Part shown: one piece after another, positions 13,074-19,339 of the stretch
Layout of the letters: every line of letters begins with the position of its first letter
Numbering within the stretch: the stretch's first letter is position 1
DNA from: Microbacteriaceae bacterium
GTDB lineage: Bacteria; Actinomycetota; Actinomycetes; Actinomycetales; Microbacteriaceae
Assembly: GCA_022701925.1 (NCBI GenBank)
Contig: JAKONM010000256.1
Span: forward strand, 1-19,339
Length of the DNA: 19,339 nucleotides
Reading direction: 5' to 3'
The notes under the pieces: model-generated
Told to the model about the DNA's origin: nothing
The model's database searches: none
The model's input: only the letters and a program-made list of their open reading frames with translations
Translations under genes and position numbers: made by a program

Positions 13074-14438
13074 TCAGCGGCCCAGCGGGATGCCCTTCGC
13101 GACGAAGAACGGCACCGGGTTCACGGCGACCCCGTTCAGGTGCACCTCCAGGTGCAGGTGGCAGCCGGTGGAGGCGCCGGTGGTGCCCTCGTAGCCGATC
13201 ACCTGGTTCGCCGCGACCCGCTGGCCGGGGCGGACCAGCATGCGGGCCTGGTGCGCGTAGCCGGTCTCGACGCCGTCGCCGTGGTCGATCAGGGTCCAGT
13301 TGCCGTAGGTGCCCCACCAGCCCGCGCTCTCGACGGTGCCGGCCGCGGCGGCGTGGATGGCGGCGCCGCAGCCGCCGCCGATGTCCTGGCCGCGGTGGAA
13401 GAGGTTGACGCCCGCCACCGGCTGCTGCAGGCGCGGCCCGAAGCCGTCCCGCAGCTCCCCGCGCAGCGGCACGACCCAGGTCGGCGCCGCGGCCACCGGC
13501 ATCTGCCCGGTCATCGAGTCCGTCTGCGTGCCGCTGGCGCGCACGTCGCCGCCGACGTGGAACTGCTGCAGGTCGTCGTCCAGGTGCACGCCCGACACGG
13601 GCGGGGCCCCGGCGGTCTCGCCGGCGATCGAGGGCAGCGCGAAGACGCCCAGCAGGCCGAACGCGGCCAGGGTCGCCAGCACGCGGCGGAACGGGCGGCG
13701 CCGACGGTCGACGGCGGGCTCGACGTCCGGCGCGACGGGCGGCGGCGGCACCGTGCGGACCACGGGGCGCGGGGCGGGCGCGGGGGAGGAGGGGCGTGCG
13801 GCGGGGCGCGACGGGCTCGCGGTGGTCGACGGCGCGGAGGCGGGGCGCGTGCGCACCGGCACCGGCGGGCGCAGCGGCTGCGGGGCGGGCGCCGGCGCGC
13901 GGACGGGCTGCGCGGCGGGGCGGGGCGCGGCCGCCCCGACCCGGGGCGCTCGGACCTCGGGGACCGGGGGCGCGGCCGGGCCGCGGGTCTCCGGCGGCTG
14001 CGGGGCCGGGCGCTGCTGCGGTGCGGCGGGCGCGGTGCGCAGCGCCTCCCGGCGGGTCATCGGCTGCACGGGCGCGGCGGGCGGCTCGACCCGCAGGCGG
14101 CGGCGGGCGGTGTCCTGCGGCGCGGGGGCGGCGGGCTGCACGCGCACGACGGGGATCGGCGCGGTGCCGGTGGGGCCGGCGCCGGTGGCGCGGGTGCGGG
14201 CGACGGGCAGCTGCCCGGTCGTGGCGGCGGCGCCGGGACGCGGGCGGTCGGGCACGGAGGGCGTCTGCTGGGCCTGCTGCGCCCGGCGGCGGCGGATCTC
14301 GGCGGCGATGCCCTCCGGGCGGATCGCGGTGCGGCGAGGAGGCGTGCGGTCGTCGGCCGGATCCTCGTTCCCGTGCAGCGCGTTCCCCTTCCGCGAAGCC
14401 GTCCCCGCTCCCGACGCGGATCCGACCCGATGGACCAT
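13074..14438 (-). CDS. Membrane-anchored M23 (LytM-type) metallopeptidase with long Pro/Ala-rich N-terminus
   Basis: The 454-residue protein has three parts: an unstructured, Pro/Ala/Arg-rich region (about 1-245), one transmembrane segment (about 253-274, preceded by RRRRPF and RR), and an extracytoplasmic M23 domain (about 320-454). Zinc-site residues are complete: H348 and D352 in LFHRGQDIGGG, and H427/H429 in HLHLEV, as in active lysostaphin/LytM-type endopeptidases. It should therefore cleave peptidoglycan cross-links outside the membrane. By the positive-inside rule the basic N-terminal region is cytoplasmic. The start is uncertain: ATG 14438 is used, GTG 14462 adds eight residues, and neither has a good ribosome binding site. 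It is divergent from the MDR dehydrogenase leader ORF and upstream of the sulfotransferase gene. Confidence 0.88.
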   Translation of the reverse strand: MVHRVGSASGAGTASRKGNALHGNEDPADDRTPPRRTAIRPEGIAAEIRRRRAQQAQQTPSVPDRPRPGAAATTGQLPVARTRATGAGPTGTAPIPVVRVQPAAPAPQDTARRRLRVEPPAAPVQPMTRREALRTAPAAPQQRPAPQPPETRGPAAPPVPEVRAPRVGAAAPRPAAQPVRAPAPAPQPLRPPVPVRTRPASAPSTTASPSRPAARPSSPAPAPRPVVRTVPPPPVAPDVEPAVDRRRRPFRRVLATLAAFGLLGVFALPSIAGETAGAPPVSGVHLDDDLQQFHVGGDVRASGTQTDSMTGQMPVAAAPTWVVPLRGELRDGFGPRLQQPVAGVNLFHRGQDIGGGCGAAIHAAAAGTVESAGWWGTYGNWTLIDHGDGVETGYAHQARMLVRPGQRVAANQVIGYEGTTGASTGCHLHLEVHLNGVAVNPVPFFVAKGIPLGR

Positions 14439-14538
14439 AGGCGCGCCCTGAACGGGTGCCACGGACTTCCAGGGCGTGTCGTGCGCGTCGCGGCGTGTCG
14501 CACCGGCCTCGGCGCCGACGTGCGGCAGGCGCCGCCGC

Positions 14539-14544
14539 TAGCGT
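14539..14544 (+). promoter_or_regulatory. Putative -10 element of the leader ORF/dehydrogenase
   Basis: TAGCGT ends 6 nt before an ATG at 14551 and is identical to the element before gluconokinase. No -35 was recognised. Confidence 0.5.
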
Positions 14545-14550
14545 GCCGTC

Positions 14551-14595
14551 ATGGGCTCGCCGCGGGACGCCGGACCGGGACGGCCCGGGCGGTGA
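14551..14595 (+). CDS. 14-codon leader ORF overlapping the dehydrogenase start
   Basis: The ORF encodes MGSPRDAGPGRPGR and ends in a TGA that overlaps the GTG of the dehydrogenase (GTGA, 14592-14595). Its ATG is 6 nt after TAGCGT, so it would be translated from the 5' end of a leaderless mRNA. The dehydrogenase GTG has no ribosome binding site, so ribosomes ending this short ORF are a likely way of starting it. Similarity to a known leader peptide is not apparent, and the peptide may have no function beyond coupling. Confidence 0.45.
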   Translation: MGSPRDAGPGRPGR

Positions 14596-15620
14596 GGGCG
14601 TTCGTGATCACGGCGCCGGGCGAGTCGGGCGTGCAGCAGGTGGCGCCGCCGGAGGCGGTGCCGGGCGACGTCGTGGTCGACGTGCGGCGCGCGGGCGTCT
14701 GCGGCACGGACGCCGAGTTCCACAGCGGCGAGATGCAGTACCTGCACGACGGGCACGCCGCCTTCCCGATCCGCATCGGCCACGAGTGGGCGGGCGTCGT
14801 CTCGGCGGTCGGCGAGGGCGTCGACCGCGGCTGGCTGGGCCGGCGGGTGACCGGGGACACCATGCTCGGCTGCGGCGTCTGCCGGCGCTGCCGCAGCGGT
14901 CGCCAGCACGTGTGCGGGGCGCGCACCGAGCTGGGCATCCGCGGCGGCAGGCCCGGCGCGCTGGCGGAGCAGGTGGCCGTGCCGGCGTCGTCGCTGCAGG
15001 CGCTGCCGGACTCGGTGGACGACGCCCTCGGCGCGCTGGTGGAGCCGGGCGGCAACGCGCTGCGGGCCGTGCGGGGAGCCGGGGTGCGGCCGGGCGACGC
15101 CGTGCTGGTGCTCGGCCCGGGCACGATCGGCCTGCTCGTCGCGATGTTCGCCCGGGCCGCCGGCGCGCGGGTGCACCTGATGGGCAGGGACCCCGCCTCG
15201 CTCGAGTTCGCGCGCGGTCTCGGCTTCGACGGCGTCTGGACCCGCGACTCCCTGCCCGACGAGCCGTGGGACGCGGTGGTCGACGCGTCGAACGCGCCCG
15301 AGCTGCCCGCGCTCGCCGTCGACCTGGTCGAGCCGGGCGGCCGCGTGGTCTGGGTGGGGCTGGCGGGCAGCCCCAGCCTCGTCGACACCAGGACCGTCGC
15401 GCTGAAGGACGTCACCGCGGTCGGGGTGCTCAGCGCCTCCGGCGGCCTCGCGGGCACGATCGAGGCGTACGCGGCCGGCCGGGTCGACCCGCGCCCGCTC
15501 GTCTCCGCGGTCGTCGGGCTCGACCAGGTGTCGGCGGTGCTCGCCGGCGCGCGTCCACGCGGCGCGGGACCCGGGCCGAAGACGCACGTCGACCTGCTGC
15601 GGCAGGGCGACGGCGGGTGA
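14592..15620 (+). CDS. Zinc-dependent medium-chain alcohol/polyol dehydrogenase
   Basis: The 342-residue cytoplasmic MDR enzyme oxidises an alcohol or polyol with NAD(P). The catalytic zinc site is formed by C37 (CGTD), H64 and E65 (GHEWAG), and a later acidic residue in LVEPGGNALRAV. The structural zinc has the classical four cysteines C94, C97, C100 and C108. The Rossmann motif is LVLGPGTIGLLVAMFARAAGA, and GRD further on may influence cofactor choice. Sequence style is closer to threonine/sorbitol/glucose dehydrogenases than to ethanol dehydrogenase, but the substrate is open. The GTG start is inferred from homology length and overlaps a 14-codon leader ORF. It is convergent with the SDR gene across a 16-bp gap. 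Confidence 0.9.
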   Translation: MRAFVITAPGESGVQQVAPPEAVPGDVVVDVRRAGVCGTDAEFHSGEMQYLHDGHAAFPIRIGHEWAGVVSAVGEGVDRGWLGRRVTGDTMLGCGVCRRCRSGRQHVCGARTELGIRGGRPGALAEQVAVPASSLQALPDSVDDALGALVEPGGNALRAVRGAGVRPGDAVLVLGPGTIGLLVAMFARAAGARVHLMGRDPASLEFARGLGFDGVWTRDSLPDEPWDAVVDASNAPELPALAVDLVEPGGRVVWVGLAGSPSLVDTRTVALKDVTAVGVLSASGGLAGTIEAYAAGRVDPRPLVSAVVGLDQVSAVLAGARPRGAGPGPKTHVDLLRQGDGG

Positions 15621-15639
15621 CCCGAGCCGGCGCGGGTCA
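15618..15639. terminator. Short symmetric hairpin containing both stop codons
   Basis: TGACCCG (15618-15624) pairs with CGGGTCA (15633-15639) around an 8-nt loop. The TGA is the stop of the dehydrogenase, and the TCA is the stop of the SDR gene on the other strand, so the whole intergenic space is one hairpin. It may act as a bidirectional terminator, but the stem is short. Confidence 0.45.
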
Positions 15640-16368
15640 GTGCGGGAACATCCCGCCGTCCGCGGTGAAGACCTTGCCCGTCACGTAGGCGTTCGTCAGC
15701 ATCGCCATCGCCAGCTCGCCGACCTCCTCGGGTCGGCCGATGCGGCCGACCGGGATCGCGCTCGCGTCCGAGTCCTCCGGCACCATGCCGCTGGCGACGA
15801 CGGCCGGCGCCACTGCGTTCACCGTGACGCCGGACCCCGCGACGCGCTTCGCCAGCCAGAACAGGACGCCGTGCAGGCCGGCCTTCGACGCCGCGTAGTG
15901 CGGACCGACCAGGCCGCCCGTGAAGGCGGCGACGGAGGAGACCAGCAGCACCCGCCCGAAGCCGCGCTCGACCATCCCCGGCACGACGGCCTGCGTCAGC
16001 AGGAACGGCGCGGTCAGGTTCAGCGCGATCGTCTCGTCCCACTGCTCCGGCGTCACGTCCGCGACGTCCTGCACCGGGGTGTTGATCCCGGCGTTCGCGA
16101 CCAGCACGTCGATCGGGCCCAGCCCGGCGCCGACCCGCTCGATCAGGCCGGCGGCCGCGGCCGGGTCGCGCAGGTCCGCCTGCAGCACGGCGGTGCGCAC
16201 GCCGTGCGTCGCGGCGCGGTCCGCCACCGCCCGCGCCGCCTCCTCGTCGCCGGACCAGTGCACCGCCACGTCGCAGCCGGCCGCCGCCAGCCGCAGCGCG
16301 ACGTCGGAGCCGATGCCGCCCGACGCCCCGGTAACCAGTGCCGTGCGCCCCCGCAGATCCGTCGCCAT
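15637..16368 (-). CDS. Short-chain dehydrogenase/reductase (FabG-like SDR)
   Basis: The 243-residue classical SDR is a soluble NAD(P)-dependent oxidoreductase. It has TGASGGIG (13-20) for cofactor binding, VANAGINTP, and the complete catalytic set S145, Y158 and K162 (Y-A-A-S-K). The C-terminus PVGRIGRPEEVGELAMAML...TGKVFTADGGMFPH is typical of FabG-like 3-oxoacyl reductases and related enzymes, a group whose substrates cannot be told apart by these motifs. No acyl carrier or fatty-acid genes are nearby, so a fatty-acid role is unlikely from context. The ATG follows a -10-like CAGACT by 6 nt and has no ribosome binding site, so it may be leaderless. The gene is divergent from mfd. Confidence 0.92.
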   Translation of the reverse strand: MATDLRGRTALVTGASGGIGSDVALRLAAAGCDVAVHWSGDEEAARAVADRAATHGVRTAVLQADLRDPAAAAGLIERVGAGLGPIDVLVANAGINTPVQDVADVTPEQWDETIALNLTAPFLLTQAVVPGMVERGFGRVLLVSSVAAFTGGLVGPHYAASKAGLHGVLFWLAKRVAGSGVTVNAVAPAVVASGMVPEDSDASAIPVGRIGRPEEVGELAMAMLTNAYVTGKVFTADGGMFPH

Positions 16369-16374
16369 GCCCGA

Positions 16375-16380
16375 AGTCTG
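16375..16380 (-). promoter_or_regulatory. Possible -10 element of the SDR gene (leaderless)
   Basis: The minus strand reads CAGACT from 16380 to 16375, 6 nt before the ATG at 16368. It matches the key A2 and T6 positions of the -10 hexamer but not T1. Confidence 0.35.
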
Positions 16381-16532
16381 CCGCCGCGCCGCTGGGCGCC
16401 CGCGCCCGGCCGGGATGCAGGAGGCCCCCGTCTCCGCCGCGGTCAGCGGCCTGTTCCCGCGGTCGTCGCCCGCTGTCCTCCTCCATCCGTTCGCCCGCGG
16501 CGCACGGGGGCCGGCGCTGTCAGGGGCGTCCG

Positions 16533-16538
16533 TAAAAT
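16533..16538 (+). promoter_or_regulatory. -10 element of mfd (leaderless)
   Basis: TAAAAT is the strongest AT-rich hexamer in the 177-bp SDR-mfd gap and ends 7 nt before the GTG at 16546. It overlaps an in-frame ATG at 16537, which therefore should not be the start. No -35 was recognised. Confidence 0.65.
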
Positions 16539-16545
16539 GGGGGGA

Positions 16546-19339
16546 GTGAGTCTTTCCGGTCTGCCGCGCCTGCTCGCCTCCGCGGACACCATGAGCAACG
16601 CCCTGCAGGCCGCGTCCCGCAGCACCGACTTCTCGGCCACCCCCGGGCTGCACGAGCCGCTGCTCGCCGCCCTGCTGGGCCGGCGCCGCGAGCGCGACGA
16701 GAGCGACGCGCTGTTCGTCATCACCGCCACGGAGCGGGAGGCGGAGGCCGTGCGGCTGGCCTTCCACTGCCTGCTGCCCGACGCCGAGCTGCTGGACTTC
16801 CCGGCCTGGGAGACCCTGCCGCACGAGCGCCTGAGCCCCGGCGTCGAGACCGTGGGCCGCCGGCTGCACGCCATCCGCCGCATGCACGCCTGGAAGCCGG
16901 GCGACCCGGCCCTGGTCGTGATCGCGCCGGTGCGCGCGGCGCTGCAGCCGCTGGTCGTCGGCCTCGAGCAGGTCGAGCCGATCGGTCTGCGTCAGGGGCA
17001 GCGCGGCGTGGACCTCGCGCAGCTGACCGAGCGGCTCGTGCAGCGGGCCTACTCCCGCGTCGACCTGGTGACGCGCCGCGGCGAGTTCGCGGTGCGCGGC
17101 GGCATCCTCGACGTCTTCTCGCCCATCGCGGAGCACCCCGTGCGCATCGACTTCTTCGGCGACGAGGTGGAGGCGCTGCGCGGCTTCTCGGTGGCCGACC
17201 AGCGCTCGCTCGACGTGGTCGTCGAGGCCGTCGAGCTGGTGCCGGCGCGCGAGCTGCTGCTGACGCCGTCGGTGCAGCAGCGCGCCCGCGAGCTGCGGCA
17301 CGAGTTCCCGAACCTCGCGCAGATGCTGGCGAAGGTCGCCGAGGGCGTGCCGGTGGAGGGCATGGAGTCGCTGGCGCCCGCCCTCTCCGACGGCCTCGTG
17401 CCGATCAGCGACTACCTGCCGATCGGCGCGGCGATCTGCGTGCTGTCGCCGGAGCGGGTCGCGAGCCGGGCCGTGAGCCTCTCCGAGACGAACCGCGAGT
17501 TCCTCCACGCGGCCTGGAACGCCGCGACGGCCGGCGCGCAGGCGCCGATCGACCTGGAGTCGGGCGACTTCATGACGGTCAACCAGCTGCGCGAGCGGGC
17601 CGGGAAGCGCACCTGGTGGACCATCAGCTCGTTCGAGTCGCAGCCGGGCGACGCCGCCTCGGTGGCCGACCTGGACCCGGCGAAGGCGGCGGCGCTGCTG
17701 GCCGACAGCGCCGAGTACCTGCGCGTCGACGGCCAGGCGACCCGCGTGGTGCCCGGCAAGCCCGCCGAGCTGCTCGACCACCTGGCCTCGCGCCTGCGCC
17801 ACGGCTGGAGCGCCGTCGTCACCGCCGCGGGCAAGGGCCTGGTGGAGCGGGCGCGCGACGTGCTGGCCGAGCGCGGCGTGGCGGCCCGGCTGGTGGAGGA
17901 GGTGCCGGACGAGCTGGAGCCCGGCGTCGCCTACGTGACCGTCGGCGACCTGGAGACCGGGTTTGAGCAGCCCGAGGTGCACATGGCCGTCGTGACCGAG
18001 CGCGAGTTCTACGGCCGCACGGCGACCATGGACAACCGCGGGCCGAAGAAGCTGGCGTCGCGCCGCAAGAACGTGGTCGACCCGCTGCAGCTGAAGGCCG
18101 GCGACCACGTCGTGCACGCCACGCACGGCATCGGGAAGTTCGTCGAGCTGGTGCGCCGGGAGGTCGCCGGGCCGCAGAAGACCGGCCCGCGCCGGGCGGG
18201 GCAGAAGCCGCCGGAGAAGGTGGTGCGCGAGTTCCTGCTGCTGGAGTACGCCCCGTCCAAGCGCGGCTACCCGGGCGACAAGCTGTACGTGCCCACCGAC
18301 CAGCTGGACCTGCTGACCCGCTACGTCGGCGGCGAGGCGCCGCAGCTGTCGAAGATGGGCGGCTCCGACTGGGCGGCCGCGAAGGGCCGCGCCCGCAAGG
18401 CGGTGCGCGACATCGCCGTCGAGCTGGTGAAGCTCTACTCCGCGCGCATGGCCTCGCGCGGGCACGCCTTCGGGCCCGACAGCCCGTGGCAGCACGAGCT
18501 GGAGGAGGCGTTCCCGTTCGCCGAGACGCCGGACCAGCTCGAGACGATCGACGCGGTGAAGGCCGACATGGAGAAGGCGATCCCGATGGACCGCCTGATC
18601 TCCGGCGACGTCGGCTTCGGCAAGACCGAGATCGCGGTGCGCGCCGCGTTCAAGGCGATCCAGGACGGCAAGCAGGTCGCGATGCTCGTGCCCACCACGC
18701 TGCTGGTGCGGCAGCACCTGGAGACCTTCAACGAGCGTTTCGCGGGGTTCCCGGTGAACGTGCGCCCGCTCAGCCGCTTCCAGTCCGACAAGGAGGCGAA
18801 GGCGACGCTGAAGGGCCTCGCCGACGGCACGGTCGACATGGTCATCGGCACCCACGCGATCCTGGCCAAGCAGGTCGAGTACAAGGACGTGGGGCTGGTG
18901 ATCATCGACGAGGAGCAGCGCTTCGGCGTCGAGCACAAGGACCAGCTGAAGAAGCTGAAGACCAACGTCGACGTGCTGTCGATGAGCGCGACCCCGATCC
19001 CGCGCACGCTCGAGATGGCGGTCACCGGCATCCGCGAGATGTCGACGCTGGCGACGCCGCCGGAGGACCGGCACCCGATCCTCACCTTCGTGGGCGCGCG
19101 CTCCGCGGGGCAGATCACGGCCGCGATCCGTCGCGAGCTGCTGCGCGAGGGCCAGGTGTTCTACGTGCACAACCGGGTCAGCAGCATCGGCCGCATGGCC
19201 GCCGAGATCGCGGAGCTGGTGCCGGAGGCGCGGGTCGCGATCGCGCACGGTCAGATGGGCGAGCACCAGCTGGAGCAGGTGATGGTCGACTTCTGGGAGC
19301 GCAAGTACGACGTGCTGGTCTCCACCACGATCATCGAGA
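16546..19339 (+). CDS. mfd: Transcription-repair coupling factor Mfd (3' end outside window)
   Basis: 931 codons are visible with no stop; the family has about 1150-1220. Mfd removes RNA polymerase stalled at lesions and recruits UvrA. In order: UvrB-like N-terminal module (about 1-330, including TATEREAEAVRLAF, LDFPAWETLPHERLSP and RRGEFAVRGGILDVFSP), a middle region, the CarD-like RNA polymerase-interacting domain (about 516-600, DHVVHATHGIGKFVEL and DKLYVPTDQLDLL), then the RecG-like translocase with Walker A GDVGFGKTE (K693), DEEQ (788-791), SATPIPRTLEM, and the TRG-type GQVFYVHNRV region. The window ends in helicase motif V (VLVSTTIIE). GTG 16546 is preferred because TAAAAT lies 7 nt upstream. 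The frame is open throughout and no frameshift was seen. Confidence 0.98.
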   Translation, partial: MSLSGLPRLLASADTMSNALQAASRSTDFSATPGLHEPLLAALLGRRRERDESDALFVITATEREAEAVRLAFHCLLPDAELLDFPAWETLPHERLSPGVETVGRRLHAIRRMHAWKPGDPALVVIAPVRAALQPLVVGLEQVEPIGLRQGQRGVDLAQLTERLVQRAYSRVDLVTRRGEFAVRGGILDVFSPIAEHPVRIDFFGDEVEALRGFSVADQRSLDVVVEAVELVPARELLLTPSVQQRARELRHEFPNLAQMLAKVAEGVPVEGMESLAPALSDGLVPISDYLPIGAAICVLSPERVASRAVSLSETNREFLHAAWNAATAGAQAPIDLESGDFMTVNQLRERAGKRTWWTISSFESQPGDAASVADLDPAKAAALLADSAEYLRVDGQATRVVPGKPAELLDHLASRLRHGWSAVVTAAGKGLVERARDVLAERGVAARLVEEVPDELEPGVAYVTVGDLETGFEQPEVHMAVVTEREFYGRTATMDNRGPKKLASRRKNVVDPLQLKAGDHVVHATHGIGKFVELVRREVAGPQKTGPRRAGQKPPEKVVREFLLLEYAPSKRGYPGDKLYVPTDQLDLLTRYVGGEAPQLSKMGGSDWAAAKGRARKAVRDIAVELVKLYSARMASRGHAFGPDSPWQHELEEAFPFAETPDQLETIDAVKADMEKAIPMDRLISGDVGFGKTEIAVRAAFKAIQDGKQVAMLVPTTLLVRQHLETFNERFAGFPVNVRPLSRFQSDKEAKATLKGLADGTVDMVIGTHAILAKQVEYKDVGLVIIDEEQRFGVEHKDQLKKLKTNVDVLSMSATPIPRTLEMAVTGIREMSTLATPPEDRHPILTFVGARSAGQITAAIRRELLREGQVFYVHNRVSSIGRMAAEIAELVPEARVAIAHGQMGEHQLEQVMVDFWERKYDVLVSTTIIE

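Noticed and set aside
13140..14591. Plus-strand frame running into the MDR dehydrogenase, suggesting a fusion protein
   Set aside because: It is antisense to the M23 peptidase, whose zinc motifs are intact, and the MDR family normally begins at the residues encoded from 14592.
16537..16539. ATG as the mfd start
   Set aside because: It is in frame but lies inside the TAAAAT -10 hexamer, so it would not be in the transcript. The GTG at 16546 fits better.
16369..19266. Upstream extension of the SDR frame through the antisense of mfd (a continuous minus-strand frame)
   Set aside because: mfd on the plus strand is unmistakable, and the SDR domain begins properly at the ATG at 16368 with its Rossmann motif 13 residues later. 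The extension is low-complexity antisense sequence.
1..19339. CRISPR arrays, tRNA or rRNA genes, insertion sequences, integrases, toxin-antitoxin or phage genes
   Set aside because: No regularly spaced repeats, no tRNA-like cloverleaf and no matching protein motifs were seen on either strand. The only notable repeat is the palindromic element at 10975-11060.

Overview
This is a very GC-rich chromosomal window (clearly above 70% G+C by eye) from an actinomycete-type bacterium (Actinomycetota). The evidence is the ctc(rplY)-pth-...-mfd backbone, the mycobacterial-like Mfd and CsoR sequences, GTG starts, 4-bp GTGA overlaps and abundant apparently leaderless genes. Genus cannot be read from the sequence; Thermoleophilia-type and Micrococcales-type actinobacteria are both possible.

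Layout. (1) 1-5890: the tail of an unknown gene, then a META-domain-like lipoprotein on the minus strand, divergent from a copper module: csoR, a CopZ-like chaperone and copA. A perfect CsoR-type palindrome (1072-1086) lies between, overlapping -10 elements on both strands. The operon appears to continue into two genes that look like degenerate complex I subunits: a NuoB-like protein without Fe-S cysteines and a NuoH-like membrane protein without the acidic quinone loop. (2) 5901-9487: a long perfect hairpin separates the copper block from gnd (minus). Divergent from gnd are an ABM-domain protein, a D-2-hydroxyacid dehydrogenase and a gluconokinase, so two consecutive gluconate-catabolism steps (gluconokinase, 6-phosphogluconate dehydrogenase) sit together. 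(3) 9488-10950: ctc(rplY) with a structured leader, followed by pth. (4) 10951-16368: accessory genes between pth and mfd: an unusual inverted-repeat element, a glycosidase-like beta-propeller, a sulfotransferase, a membrane-anchored M23 endopeptidase, a zinc MDR dehydrogenase preceded by a 14-codon leader ORF, and an SDR oxidoreductase. (5) 16546-end: mfd, cut by the window edge.

Regulation. At least five genes start 6-8 nt after a TAnnnT-like hexamer, indicating pervasive leaderless transcription. Convergent gene pairs are separated by compact symmetric hairpins. There are no tRNAs, rRNAs, CRISPR arrays, transposases or phage genes. No gene-free stretch exceeds 300 bases. The most unusual coding content is the NuoB-like/NuoH-like pair appended to the copper operon.
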